A stretch of 64,000 nucleotides of DNA, taken from assembly GCA_964563435.1 (NCBI GenBank), contig CAZLXI010000018.1, positions 1 to 64,000 of the forward strand, in the 5' to 3' direction. A model generated the notes under the pieces. That model was not told the DNA's origin, did not search any database, and saw only the letters and a program-made list of their open reading frames with translations. This DNA comes from Leadbetterella sp964563435. Lineage in GTDB: Bacteria; Bacteroidota; Bacteroidia; Cytophagales; Spirosomataceae. The position numbers were made by a program, and so were the translations under genes. Below are positions 41,675 to 51,205 of the stretch, piece by piece (the stretch's first letter is position 1; each line of letters begins with the position of its first letter).

Positions 41675-41698
41675 ACGAAAATCCGCCGAAAAGGCGGA
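41675..41698 (-). terminator. Terminator at the end of the second PUL's leftward operon
   Basis: TCCGCC (41682-41687) pairs with GGCGGA (41693-41698) across GAAAA; on the minus strand a T-rich run follows (41681-41671). It lies 60 bp after the DUF3748 gene. Confidence 0.7.
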
Positions 41699-41757
41699 AA
41701 TTCATCGAAATAATATAAGTTTTCACTCTAATCATTCAATTAAACCCAAATCATACG

Positions 41758-43089
41758 TTATTTGGATTTAACGAGCCGTATCTGCAGGTATTCCTGTCCG
41801 TCAGCATGCTTCTCGTATTGATTGTACACAATGAGATCGTCGTGGGGAGAAAAGGAAGGTGCCCCCACTATTTTACCCCCGGAGTGATCCGGGGTCAGAC
41901 AACGGGATTCCCGCTTTTCCAAATCGAAGATATACACGCTGTTCAACGCCACAAAGCAGACCTTACGCCCGTCATGACTTAAATTAAAGGAATAATCGAT
42001 GGAAAAATCATTATGGCTGACGAATTCTGTTTTTCCCGAATTAACCTCTGCCCTTATGATCTGGTTTCGTCCTTTGTTATCCTTTGCCAGCGCATAAATA
42101 TAGCTGCCGTCAACACCGGATCGAAGCCAGTGGCGGGTGTCTGAAATCCCGTTTTCCGTGAAGGTCAGTCTTCTTTGCCGGATCCCCGCAGGTACAAGGG
42201 GCCTCTCCCCTTCCCTGCCCACAGCCTCCGGATCATCGGGGATTTTTTGAGGGTCAATATCGACAATAAAGATCTCGGTAATTACTTTTCCGCCGGCAGT
42301 AAGCACATTTCCCTGAAATGCGATGGCGTAGGGTATCTTCTGACCGGTTTTATTGGTATACCCGTTCTTCCCCACCCAGCATTCGTCAAAGGCTTTGCTG
42401 ATCTGGTCTGAGCCGGGCGAAGGCTTCCTGATCACCTCCGTTACGATAGCCGAATAGTATGCCCCGGGGTTATTCCCCCGGGCACTGTCTACCCGAACAC
42501 CCGGTTCATAAGGCAGCATCACTCCCACTACCCGCAGGTCGGGATCTACCCGTTCGTCGTTATAGGTAAAACTGATCAGTTGACCATCACCACTCCACCC
42601 GTGCGAGTGGGTTCCGCCCCGGAGCGACCCGGGTGCATAAGGAAAAGTGACGTCACGGGCATCCATTATCACCGGCTGAAAGGGTTTATGAATATCGATC
42701 CCCACCCCTGTCCGCCGGCTCATGGCATAGGGCTTTTCCGGGCCGGCATCCGGCAGCCCGTGAATAAAGATCACAAAATCGCGGACGGGACTGAAAGATG
42801 CCGCTCCCACACCGGGTCCGTAAACCGTAGGATTTTGGGTTTCATAAATAATACTTTCCTCTCCGGTAGAGACATTGACGAGGCCTATGACGGAGGTCTC
42901 CCCTATTTTCGTGTCATCGTTCCGGCCATCAAAAACCACCCACTCACCGTCGGGTGAAAATACCCCATGGTGATGAAGCATGTGTCCCCCGGGCAAACGG
43001 GTAAGCGGCGGATTTTCCTTGTTGTCTGCTACCATACAACTTTTACAGCTGATAAATATAAAAAGAATGATTAGCGATCTCGAAACCAT
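41758..43089 (-). CDS. DUF3748 secreted lipoprotein (YidR-like propeller)
   Basis: From ATG 43089, one base after the upstream stop, the protein (443 aa) has a lipoprotein signal (MVSRSLIILFIFISC). The sequence HMLHHHGVFSPDGEWVVFDGRNDDT and TYNDERVDPDLRVVGVM matches DUF3748, the family of E. coli YidR, with PD40-like blades at the end (DYSFNLSHDGRKVCFVAL, PSFSPHDDLIVYNQYE). The function of the family is not known. It ends the operon with the sialidase-fold genes, so a role in binding or handling the same glycan is likely. Confidence 0.8.
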   Translation of the reverse strand: MVSRSLIILFIFISCKSCMVADNKENPPLTRLPGGHMLHHHGVFSPDGEWVVFDGRNDDTKIGETSVIGLVNVSTGEESIIYETQNPTVYGPGVGAASFSPVRDFVIFIHGLPDAGPEKPYAMSRRTGVGIDIHKPFQPVIMDARDVTFPYAPGSLRGGTHSHGWSGDGQLISFTYNDERVDPDLRVVGVMLPYEPGVRVDSARGNNPGAYYSAIVTEVIRKPSPGSDQISKAFDECWVGKNGYTNKTGQKIPYAIAFQGNVLTAGGKVITEIFIVDIDPQKIPDDPEAVGREGERPLVPAGIRQRRLTFTENGISDTRHWLRSGVDGSYIYALAKDNKGRNQIIRAEVNSGKTEFVSHNDFSIDYSFNLSHDGRKVCFVALNSVYIFDLEKRESRCLTPDHSGGKIVGAPSFSPHDDLIVYNQYEKHADGQEYLQIRLVKSK

Positions 43090-43090
43090 A

Positions 43091-44212
43091 TTACAAACGG
43101 GCCGGATCAATGATCACATGCTTGATCGACCGCCTCGAGTAAGTGTAAGTGATATGCACCCTGCCGTCAGCAGCCTGAATCACCGCCGGGTAAGAATACC
43201 CTGCCCAGATGGGTTCATTTTCAAGCGTGGTCACCACTTTCCATTGCTTACCGTCTTCCGAGATGGCAATATTCAGGATATTCCGCTCTTTCGGCTCCGG
43301 CCCCTGTTTGGTCGAATGATTATAGACCAGGAGATGCCGGCCGTCTTTCAGGGTAAGGGCATCGGTGCCGGCATCCGGGTTCGGCAGCCCACTGCTTTGC
43401 AGTGGCGACCAGGTTTCGCCGTTATCCTTTGACCAACTGGTCACCAGCACATCCTGCCGGGTGCGGGCCAGGATCTGGAGGTCTCCGTTTTTATGGATAA
43501 GGATACTGGGCTGAATGGCATCGTATTCCACGCCGTCGTTGATCGGCGGGATCACCCGCCAGGTCTTCCCGTTATCCTTGCTGATTTCGAAATAGATCCT
43601 CCAGTCACGCCCGTTCGGCGTGCCCCGCCTTTCCAGGCTGGTGGGCGAGATGATGGTGCCGTCTGCCAGCTGAACCGCTTTATTTTTTACCGGGCCCAGC
43701 AGATTCCCCACTAACGCATGCCTGCCCATGACCACGGGTTTTGTCCAGGTCCTGCCTTCGTCCGATGAGGTGGTATATGCACCCCACCAGTCATCTATAT
43801 CGGATCCTACCTTATAGAACAGGTAAATGGGTCCGCCTTTCGGCCGGAACAATACGGGATTCCAGGTAGGATGCTTTACCGAATCAGATACCCATCCATT
43901 CACTACCTCTACCGGCCAGCTCCACTTTCCGTCTCTGTAGTGAGATACACGAATTCCAACATCCTGATCTCCTTCTTCGGTTCCGGCAAAGAATGCACAC
44001 ATCAGGCCGTCAGGGGTTTCAATAATGGTGGATGCATGGCATTGGGCGGTGGGCTTCTGATCCAGGGGATAGATGAGCTCTGCACTAATTAAACCCTGCC
44101 GGCCCGGTACGGCCTTTTCGGGGATAATCCATTGCTGACCGCTACAAACCTGCACAAGCCCCCATGCTACAGCAGATAAAATCGTATTCCTCTTTACTTT
44201 TGATACATTCAT
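43091..44212 (-). CDS. Secreted sialidase-fold protein (COG4692-like)
   Basis: The start ATG 44212 gives a signal peptide ending in VCSGQ (373 aa). Three Asp boxes are visible: SSDEGRTWTK, SKDNGKTWRV and SKDNGETWSP. The region PTAQCHASTIIETPDG, FFAGTEEGDQDVGI and WNPVLF matches the predicted neuraminidase group COG4692. The RIP motif of GH33 is not seen; CHAST takes the N-terminal place instead. The real activity may be on another sugar, because several GH families share this six- or seven-bladed fold. The stop is one base from the next ATG. Confidence 0.8.
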   Translation of the reverse strand: MNVSKVKRNTILSAVAWGLVQVCSGQQWIIPEKAVPGRQGLISAELIYPLDQKPTAQCHASTIIETPDGLMCAFFAGTEEGDQDVGIRVSHYRDGKWSWPVEVVNGWVSDSVKHPTWNPVLFRPKGGPIYLFYKVGSDIDDWWGAYTTSSDEGRTWTKPVVMGRHALVGNLLGPVKNKAVQLADGTIISPTSLERRGTPNGRDWRIYFEISKDNGKTWRVIPPINDGVEYDAIQPSILIHKNGDLQILARTRQDVLVTSWSKDNGETWSPLQSSGLPNPDAGTDALTLKDGRHLLVYNHSTKQGPEPKERNILNIAISEDGKQWKVVTTLENEPIWAGYSYPAVIQAADGRVHITYTYSRRSIKHVIIDPARL

Positions 44213-44255
44213 TTTTCTATTATTTAACCCGTAGTACAAATATAAAAAGATACTC

Positions 44256-46721
44256 CTAGTTATAATCCAGTAATGCCGTAGCTACACAATCTTTGTCTGT
44301 AGAAAAGCGTATCCACCGGGCCTGAAAGTCTTCAGGGAAAACATATTCAAATTTCTCTCCCGGTTTTACGGTCACCTGCTTATACTCCATCCACGGGCCG
44401 TGACCTATGGGTTCCACCTCTATTTTAAAGGTCACTGGATCTTTGCTTTCGTGCGTTACAGTAAGCGCCTTTTTGTCATAAAACCCTATAAGATAAGGAT
44501 CAGACGGTATGTTGGCCCGGGTTGGGGTTTCTGCCCACGGGCCGCCTTTTCCTCTGGGTTTCCCAAGCTTCCATAAATCATCTATAGTTCCCGCCCAGAT
44601 CTTTGCTTTCCCGTCAGCAGAAGCCATCACATGTTCTCCCGCAGGTGCATTGATATCAATTCCCGTCATCACTAATAATCCTCTGTACGATGCGTAATCA
44701 TGTATCGTAAGATGATGGGAACTCACCGGGCGGATCTTTGCATAACCATCTGCATTTTCAGCGGGCAGCTCGTAGAAGGTACCGTGAAGGTTCATCAGGT
44801 CTCTTTCCGTAGCCACTTCTCTGCATATCCGTACAGCCGCTTCATCTGTTTTCTGAGTATATTCTTCCGCTCCTTTCGGTAGCCGCCATCTTCTTCCCGC
44901 ATCATCCACTACGAGCACGGAAGCGGCATCGACTGAAACTACATTTTTGGGAATCGCAAACCGGGTTCTGATAAAATCAGCCGTTTGGGCATCTTCCTTT
45001 CTGACCAGGTTCATTAAGCTATCTAACTCGTAGTATCCTGTTTCATTGAATTTCCCGTTTTCAAACTGTCCGCCCAGCAGGCCCAACTGTCTTCTATTAT
45101 CCCCCAGCCCGTACAGTAATCCGCCAGTATAATTTTTCGCCTCAACGTCTGCCAACCCTTGGAAGATCGCGTCCTTTTTGACTGCAAAACGGCTATGATC
45201 TGTATAGTTGAGTGCTATAGTACCCACCGTACTCTTGTCTGTTTTTGCCCGGATCCACTCCCCTTTGTCAGTGGCTTTAAATGAGATCCGGGCAGAAGCG
45301 CCAGGCAGGACAGTGATGGCTGTTAATTTTCTCCAGGTGTTATTCCCGGCTTCGTCTACTTCAAATGTAAAGTTCACTTCCTGAGCCCCCGCATTATGGA
45401 CCCAGGCCGTGCGTTCGTCCCAGCCGGCAAACAAAAACGGTTCTGACCAGGTATCGGCTTTTATCTCTTCCGAGATCCATAGCGCTCCCTGGGCCGTATT
45501 GGGGCCAAGCAGATCCGGCGTATTCACGGCGGTAAACCAGAGGTTCGAATTGGATTGCCCCGGCCCTTCGATCCCGCCTTTTGCTTTGCGCCTGTTTAAA
45601 AACTCCCGTTTGGCGGAATCATCGCAACCAAAAACCAGGCTGTTCTGCCAGCGTGTAAAATCTCCGATCACTTTCAGGTAAGCCGAGCGGGGTCTTATAC
45701 CGGCTGAGTTTTTAGAAGAAAAGGTGGAGGGAAACCGCCAGAACATCCCGTGCATGGTCATGAGGTAATCCGGCTTACCGGGCGTGCCTACATCTCTTAT
45801 TCTAGGCCATTCGGTATTCCAGCCGTGGGCGCCGTCATAACTGTGGCTCGCTTTGGGCAAGCGGTAAAATTTCCAGTCGTTGTTTTCTCTCACTCCTACT
45901 AAAACCGACTTAAAGTCCCAGCCTGTTGTCCAGACAGGATCTGTTTCCGGGTTTGTATTTCCATAAATCCCTCCGGGACCCGTTACTTCTACAAACTGGT
46001 TTCTTCTGACATCCCGCCAGTCTGTTCCGTTCCATTCGGCCAGCAGGCCAGACTCTATATCAAACTTCTTCTCGGCGAGCTTAACAGCCTCCCCGTTATT
46101 GGAGTAGACCATCACTCCCTGACCTGAATAGAGGCCTTTGCCGTGTGCTCCCTTTAAAAGCGCGGCTTCCTGGGCGGGCTCACCCTTCTTACGTGAAACA
46201 TTCCCATCTTCATATAACATCCGGGGTTCCAATGTATGAACGTCCACTTCATAAAAGCCTTCTTCCATGGTTCCGTAATAAATCTTATTTGCCGGGTCAG
46301 ACAGGTGCCGGGCATTTCCGGTATGCCTGCCCGGCATTTTTGTATAGGGAATAGCTCTTACATTTCCTGTATACGAAATGGCGTAGGGCCCGATAAAAAG
46401 CTGATCTGATTCCCTATGAATCATGCGGTTTGCCGGTGTTCCTCCTATACTTTCAGATCTTATCTTCATCTCCAGATCACTGCTTACTTCATAAAGCTTA
46501 TCGGAAGAGCCGAAAGGAGAATGGGGTCCGTAGGTGATAAACCAGAGTTTTCCTGCCCACGGAACCACCGCGCCCGTTCCACATTCTCCTTCGTTATTGT
46601 ATGACGCAAGATGCGGATAAATACCACTGATCTGCCTGTAAGAAGAGCTGATCTGAGCCATTGACAGCAGGTTACAGAACACTAAACAGAGTATTGTCAA
46701 AAATAGGGTTGGTTGTCTCAT
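44256..46721 (-). CDS. Large secreted protein of unknown family, 821 aa
   Basis: A signal peptide (MRQPTLFLTILCLVFCNLLS, cleavage at MAQ) starts the protein. The N-terminal 400 residues look like a beta-propeller: GTGAVVPWAGKLWFITYGPHS, TPANRMIHRESDQLFIGPY and YLMTMHGMFWRFPSTFS. Two segments (about 420-520 and 730-821) look like beta-sandwiches with WIRAKTD/WIRFSTDKD repeats. I cannot name a family with certainty; the rhamnose-glucuronate lyases of PL27 and other propeller lyases are worth comparing. It overlaps the upstream sialidase-fold gene by 4 nt (ATGA), so it acts in the same pathway. Confidence 0.7.
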   Translation of the reverse strand: MRQPTLFLTILCLVFCNLLSMAQISSSYRQISGIYPHLASYNNEGECGTGAVVPWAGKLWFITYGPHSPFGSSDKLYEVSSDLEMKIRSESIGGTPANRMIHRESDQLFIGPYAISYTGNVRAIPYTKMPGRHTGNARHLSDPANKIYYGTMEEGFYEVDVHTLEPRMLYEDGNVSRKKGEPAQEAALLKGAHGKGLYSGQGVMVYSNNGEAVKLAEKKFDIESGLLAEWNGTDWRDVRRNQFVEVTGPGGIYGNTNPETDPVWTTGWDFKSVLVGVRENNDWKFYRLPKASHSYDGAHGWNTEWPRIRDVGTPGKPDYLMTMHGMFWRFPSTFSSKNSAGIRPRSAYLKVIGDFTRWQNSLVFGCDDSAKREFLNRRKAKGGIEGPGQSNSNLWFTAVNTPDLLGPNTAQGALWISEEIKADTWSEPFLFAGWDERTAWVHNAGAQEVNFTFEVDEAGNNTWRKLTAITVLPGASARISFKATDKGEWIRAKTDKSTVGTIALNYTDHSRFAVKKDAIFQGLADVEAKNYTGGLLYGLGDNRRQLGLLGGQFENGKFNETGYYELDSLMNLVRKEDAQTADFIRTRFAIPKNVVSVDAASVLVVDDAGRRWRLPKGAEEYTQKTDEAAVRICREVATERDLMNLHGTFYELPAENADGYAKIRPVSSHHLTIHDYASYRGLLVMTGIDINAPAGEHVMASADGKAKIWAGTIDDLWKLGKPRGKGGPWAETPTRANIPSDPYLIGFYDKKALTVTHESKDPVTFKIEVEPIGHGPWMEYKQVTVKPGEKFEYVFPEDFQARWIRFSTDKDCVATALLDYN

Positions 46722-47878
46722 TTCTTTAATTTCCTGAAATTTTCTATCCGGTGAAACGTAAGGTAATTGGCATCATGATTATTTCGGGCGTTTTCCTTTC
46801 CGTCAAAGTATGCCGTTCTGGACAAGACAATGATATCCTCTCCCTCAAAAGACCAGTCCACGTATTGAAATCCGTGATTGAGCACGTCTTCATGCTCCAG
46901 GAGCACCTTCACTTCCCGCCAGCTTTTCAGATCCTCTGAACTCTTAAGCACCAAAACATTCCTAAAACCTGAAGGATTGCGGTCCGGGAACTGCGCACGG
47001 TATTTTTCCTTAACGACATTGGCGAGTGTCCAGTACTTTCCGGTCAGCGTATCGTATCTGATCACAAATTTCTTGCTTCCGCCTTCAAAAGGAATAAAGC
47101 CGGTGGCCGGGTCAAAACTCAGTGTTTTCCCGTCAGGAGATATCGTCACCATCGCTGCTTTTTCCTCTTTCGACTGCTTATTGGCTACCCGCAGCATATT
47201 CCACATTTTCCTGTCCTTGTCTACCACAAAATTACCCTCCAGCCATCCGGCGAAGTCGCTCCCGTTATAGGTGCTGTCGTACAGGAGTGTGGTGCTGGAC
47301 TGCCACGACTTCGAATTCAGGAGATCAGCATCGACCGGTGCAGACATTACCATAGCACCGTACCGCTTACCCCACTGCAATACGGGGCCGTGTGCCGTTT
47401 CCATAGGGCGCCACAGCCGGCCGTTATATTCCACCACGGGCATGGGGGCGCAGTGAAATTCGCCGGTCAGCAAAACACCGTTCTCCCGGTTACGGGGCTT
47501 CGTCCAGGTCATACCACCATCTACCGACTTCCTGATCAGTACTGTGCCATGATGACGATCAGGCCCCATCAGATAGAGGGCTCCGCGATGTACAAATAAG
47601 GAACTCCAGAAAGCTCCCTGAATTTCTGTCAGGAACCTCCATGTTTTCCCTTTGTCGCGGGAGGTATAAATACGACTGACCGCCTGCTGCCATTCCGAGC
47701 TCTGCGGCCCGAAAAAGTCATGTGAAGCCACATAATCTCCATTGGGAAGGGTTACCAGGCTGGGCGAACCGATATACCGCTGCGAGGAGCTTGGCTCATA
47801 ACATACGATATTACCCGGAACGGTCTGAGCCACTACCTCTCCGATACCTAGCAAAAGTAAAAATACAAGTCTTTTCAT
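46718..47878 (-). CDS. Secreted sialidase-fold protein, 386 aa
   Basis: Signal peptide MKRLVFLLLLGIGEVVAQ. Asp boxes are SRDKGKTWRF and SVDGGMTWTK. The blade sequence RYIGSPSLVTLPNGDYVASHDFFG and the end DIIVLSRTAYFDGKENARNN then HDANYLTFHRIENFR are shared with the C-terminal part of the 616-aa protein at 52148, so they are paralogues. No RIP motif is seen. It overlaps the 821-aa gene by 4 nt. Probably an exo-acting glycosidase or glycan-binding propeller. Confidence 0.75.
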   Translation of the reverse strand: MKRLVFLLLLGIGEVVAQTVPGNIVCYEPSSSQRYIGSPSLVTLPNGDYVASHDFFGPQSSEWQQAVSRIYTSRDKGKTWRFLTEIQGAFWSSLFVHRGALYLMGPDRHHGTVLIRKSVDGGMTWTKPRNRENGVLLTGEFHCAPMPVVEYNGRLWRPMETAHGPVLQWGKRYGAMVMSAPVDADLLNSKSWQSSTTLLYDSTYNGSDFAGWLEGNFVVDKDRKMWNMLRVANKQSKEEKAAMVTISPDGKTLSFDPATGFIPFEGGSKKFVIRYDTLTGKYWTLANVVKEKYRAQFPDRNPSGFRNVLVLKSSEDLKSWREVKVLLEHEDVLNHGFQYVDWSFEGEDIIVLSRTAYFDGKENARNNHDANYLTFHRIENFRKLKK

Positions 47879-47975
47879 GGGTATAAATTTTTTTAATCCT
47901 CACCGGGCCCTTTTTTCAGCATAACGGCCTGTTACCTGTTTCTGAAAACTCAGGGTTATTTCCATAAAGCAATGA

Positions 47976-49535
47976 TTAGTTCCTGATCCCTGCCTTTAGC
48001 CAGGTAATTCCCATTCCCGTCAGAAAAATAACCAGGGTACCTACCACGATAATCATATTGGCATGCAGGCTGTTTTTCAGGAATTGATACTCCTGAGGTA
48101 TCAGGTGGCTTAAAGCCATCCACAAGATAACCAATATTCCGGCAACCGTAGATATTATGGCGGTAGAGTTGCTTACTTTATCGCTGATAAATCCGAGCAG
48201 GAAGAGACCCAGCATACCACCTGCAAAGATGCCGGAAAGTTCCCACCAAAGATCAAGGATACTTTTTGCGCCAATCATGGCAATCCCGAAACCCATGCCC
48301 GCCAAACCGAATACGGTGGTAGCCACATACAATAGTTTGAGTCCCTGCTTTTCATTGATATCCGGGTTGATATGCCTTTTGTAAATATCCTCCAGAAATA
48401 CAGTGGCAGAAGCGTTCATTCCTGAGCTTATGGTACTCATAGCAGCAGAGAGCAGGGCGGAGATGATCAGGCCTACCAAACCCACCGGCAACATGCTGAC
48501 AATAAAATACGGCATCACCTTATCGCCATAATCCGAAGGTTTTAAAGTGGCCGCCAGGGCAGAAATTTCCGGAGCAGTGGCCCCGGCCGGAAGCATTTCA
48601 GAGGCCGCATTCAACTTTACCGGAAACAGGGCTTCAGGATTCTGGTCATAGTAAGCATACAGACAGCTTCCCAAAAAAAAGAACATGAGAGAAATAGGCA
48701 CATAAAGTTTCACACAAAGCCACACCGAACTTACGGCTTCCTTCTCTGAAACAGCCGTGTGGTATCGCTGTACATAGTTTTGATCAAAACCAAAGGCTTT
48801 GATATTCATGAAAAAACCGTATAGAAATACCACCAGGAATGAAGAAGTGGTAAAATCAAAACTGAAACTGCCCAAACTAAACTTTTCGTCCCGTAAACCC
48901 ACTTCAAAGATGGTCTGAACGGGAGCAGGAAGCTCAGTAAGAATGATCAGAATAATGGCCAGCCCTCCTACGGTCTTTAGAACGGCCTGAATAACTTCTG
49001 TCCAGATTACGGCTTCGATACCGCCTAACACGGTATAAATAATAATACAAATTCCAGTCACCAGCATGATGGATGCCATAGGATACCCCGTAAATGCCTG
49101 CAAGGTGAGAGCGGTGCCGAAAAATATAGAACCCATACGGGCAAATTGCATAAGGATAAAGCAGGCTACGGCGTATATTCTTGCCCAGGACCCAAAGCGG
49201 TTCTCGAGGTTGGAATAGGCGGAAATGCCTCCGATCCGACGATAATACGGCACAAAGAATCTGGCCGCTACCCAGGCAGAAAAAGGCATAGCCAGACTAA
49301 ATACAAGGGAGCTCCAGTTGCTTCCGAAAGCTTTACCGGGAACACCTATAAACGTGTTACTGCTCAGGAAAGTAGCGTAAAGCGAAATACCGATAGCCCA
49401 GCCCGGTATCTTCCCTAAAGCCCGTGTAAAGTTTTCCGAGGTTTTATTTTTCCTGGAAAACCATAGCCCCACCCCGATCATCAGGACCAGGTAAACAGCT
49501 ACGATGCTCAGATCGATCAGTGAAATATTCTCCAT
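47976..49535 (-). CDS. Sodium:solute symporter (SSS family)
   Basis: The 519-aa protein has about 13 membrane helices, starting LSIVAVYLVLMIGVGLWFS. Family features are the region GWAIGISLYATFLSSNTFIGVPGKA, YTVLGGIEAVIWTEVIQ and the conserved SALLSAAMSTISSGMNASATVF. It should import a small sugar or sugar acid with sodium across the inner membrane. It is very similar to the symporter at 61326 (same GKIPGWAIGIS/GRIPGWAIGIS and C-terminal SLHANMIIVVGTL/PLHANMIIVVGTL). It is 7 bp after the FAD oxidoreductase gene. Confidence 0.93.
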   Translation of the reverse strand: MENISLIDLSIVAVYLVLMIGVGLWFSRKNKTSENFTRALGKIPGWAIGISLYATFLSSNTFIGVPGKAFGSNWSSLVFSLAMPFSAWVAARFFVPYYRRIGGISAYSNLENRFGSWARIYAVACFILMQFARMGSIFFGTALTLQAFTGYPMASIMLVTGICIIIYTVLGGIEAVIWTEVIQAVLKTVGGLAIILIILTELPAPVQTIFEVGLRDEKFSLGSFSFDFTTSSFLVVFLYGFFMNIKAFGFDQNYVQRYHTAVSEKEAVSSVWLCVKLYVPISLMFFFLGSCLYAYYDQNPEALFPVKLNAASEMLPAGATAPEISALAATLKPSDYGDKVMPYFIVSMLPVGLVGLIISALLSAAMSTISSGMNASATVFLEDIYKRHINPDINEKQGLKLLYVATTVFGLAGMGFGIAMIGAKSILDLWWELSGIFAGGMLGLFLLGFISDKVSNSTAIISTVAGILVILWMALSHLIPQEYQFLKNSLHANMIIVVGTLVIFLTGMGITWLKAGIRN

Positions 49536-49542
49536 AGTATTT

Positions 49543-50916
49543 TTAGCTTAGACTCCAGGGAAAACCGTTTTCGGCCACCCAGGGTTCATTAAAATCCGGC
49601 CCTTCGTTCATGTAGGAAATCTGACTCCGCACCCAGGCTCCGGACACCTGCGTAAGGGACACTTTCTGTTCGGTAGCCGCCGAAGCGGCGATTCCCGCTG
49701 CCTCACCAATACCGTGCATGGTGGCCATCACCCGGATTGCGGCCGAAGCTTCATGGGTAGCCGAAAGCGCACGACAGGCTACCAGCAGATTAGAGACTTC
49801 CGGCGCTATGAGACTACGAAAAGGTACTTCATAGAAGTCTCCTGCAGCAGGACCGAAACTGTGATCAAGAGCTCCATGGGTACCTTCTTTCTGCTGTACA
49901 TCCTTGGCTCCGGTGGGATTGTGAATATCGATAAAATAACGCGAGCGAACAATCCCGTCATCAAATTTCCTTGCAGCCAGGATATCCTCGCTACTCACGG
50001 TATATAAACCGGTAATATGGCGGGTTTCCCGCACGCCCACCTGGCAAGCCACCTTTTCAATGTAGGCGTTTTTGAAATAGGGTACATTTTTAATCAGCCA
50101 TTGCCCGATCACATACGCCTGACGCCGGCCTTCCGTCTCGGAAAATGTAAGATCCTTTACAGATAAACCGGACACCTTGTTAATACGGGTCATGTTAAAA
50201 TGCAAGACTCCGGGACGGGGGTAATCATAAAAATGGATGAATGGCCGGTAAGGATAGTGCAGACTTCCTTCCTTCAGGGCCTCCTGGAAATAAGGTTCAA
50301 CCAAATGGCGTGCTTTACGGATATGCCGGGTTTCCTGCATAGCTGTTTTGTCAACATTGGCCATACGAAAACTCACGGTCATGGCCTGGGTCAGACCATC
50401 CGATGGCCGGCCCACATGGAAACGCACCCCGGCAAGCGCAGCTAAATCGGCATCTCCGGAGCAGTCAATAAAGTGATCGGCGTACAGCACTTCTTTACCG
50501 CTCTTGGAAATCACTTCCAGCGCCCGTACCGAAGAACCCTGCTTTTGCACCCCGGTGAGATAAGTATGGTATTGTACTTCAACCCCCGCTTCCATCAGCA
50601 GCTGATCATACACCACCTTCAGGGCCTCCTCATCAAAAGCAGCGGGTGATAATACCGAGCCAAAACCACCATATTCGTTTAATCCTAAAACAACGTCACG
50701 AAATATACCCCCGATGAGAGAACCGTTTTTCCCGGTTTCCGGATCGGTATATTCATGTCCGGACCATGGATTTACCAATGCTGCAGTGGCCATTCCGCCA
50801 CAAAACCCATATCTTTCCACCAGCAATGTCTTTACTCCTCTCCGCCCGGCTGCAATGGCCGCGGCTACTCCCGAGGGGCCGCCTCCACAAACAATCAAAT
50901 CATATTTATTCTCCAT
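49543..50916 (-). CDS. FAD-dependent oxidoreductase (PF12831 type)
   Basis: From ATG 50916 the protein is 457 aa. The N-terminal dinucleotide site LIVCGGGPSGVAAAIAAGRRG and LLVERYGFCGGMATAALVNPW are typical of FAD_oxidored. Further family marks are DHFIDCSGDADLAALAGVRF, VACQVGVRETRHITG, and a C-terminal LLVACRALSATHEASAAIRV. There is no signal peptide. Members are often found in sugar-use loci of Bacteroidota and Planctomycetes; a sugar or sugar-acid oxidation is likely but the substrate is unknown. It is co-transcribed with the symporter. Confidence 0.88.
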   Translation of the reverse strand: MENKYDLIVCGGGPSGVAAAIAAGRRGVKTLLVERYGFCGGMATAALVNPWSGHEYTDPETGKNGSLIGGIFRDVVLGLNEYGGFGSVLSPAAFDEEALKVVYDQLLMEAGVEVQYHTYLTGVQKQGSSVRALEVISKSGKEVLYADHFIDCSGDADLAALAGVRFHVGRPSDGLTQAMTVSFRMANVDKTAMQETRHIRKARHLVEPYFQEALKEGSLHYPYRPFIHFYDYPRPGVLHFNMTRINKVSGLSVKDLTFSETEGRRQAYVIGQWLIKNVPYFKNAYIEKVACQVGVRETRHITGLYTVSSEDILAARKFDDGIVRSRYFIDIHNPTGAKDVQQKEGTHGALDHSFGPAAGDFYEVPFRSLIAPEVSNLLVACRALSATHEASAAIRVMATMHGIGEAAGIAASAATEQKVSLTQVSGAWVRSQISYMNEGPDFNEPWVAENGFPWSLS

Positions 50917-51205
50917 AATAATTTTACGGCGGGTCATGCCGCACCACAAAGGTAGTATAGGTTGACAGCGTCATTAATATTACATTTTTTCTTTCCTATG
51001 TACCATTTTGTCATTTTAAACAAACTTTCCTGAAAAATGACAGTTTCCGGCACAAAACGGAGAGGCCCGGTTTCTCTTTCCTCGCTGTAATTGACGAAAG
51101 TATATACAATATTATCCTAATATGATAATTATAATGAGCTCTGTTGTCAATTTCCAATATAATTCTTATCTTAGTACTCAACAAATTAACCTTAAACAAA
51201 AAAAC

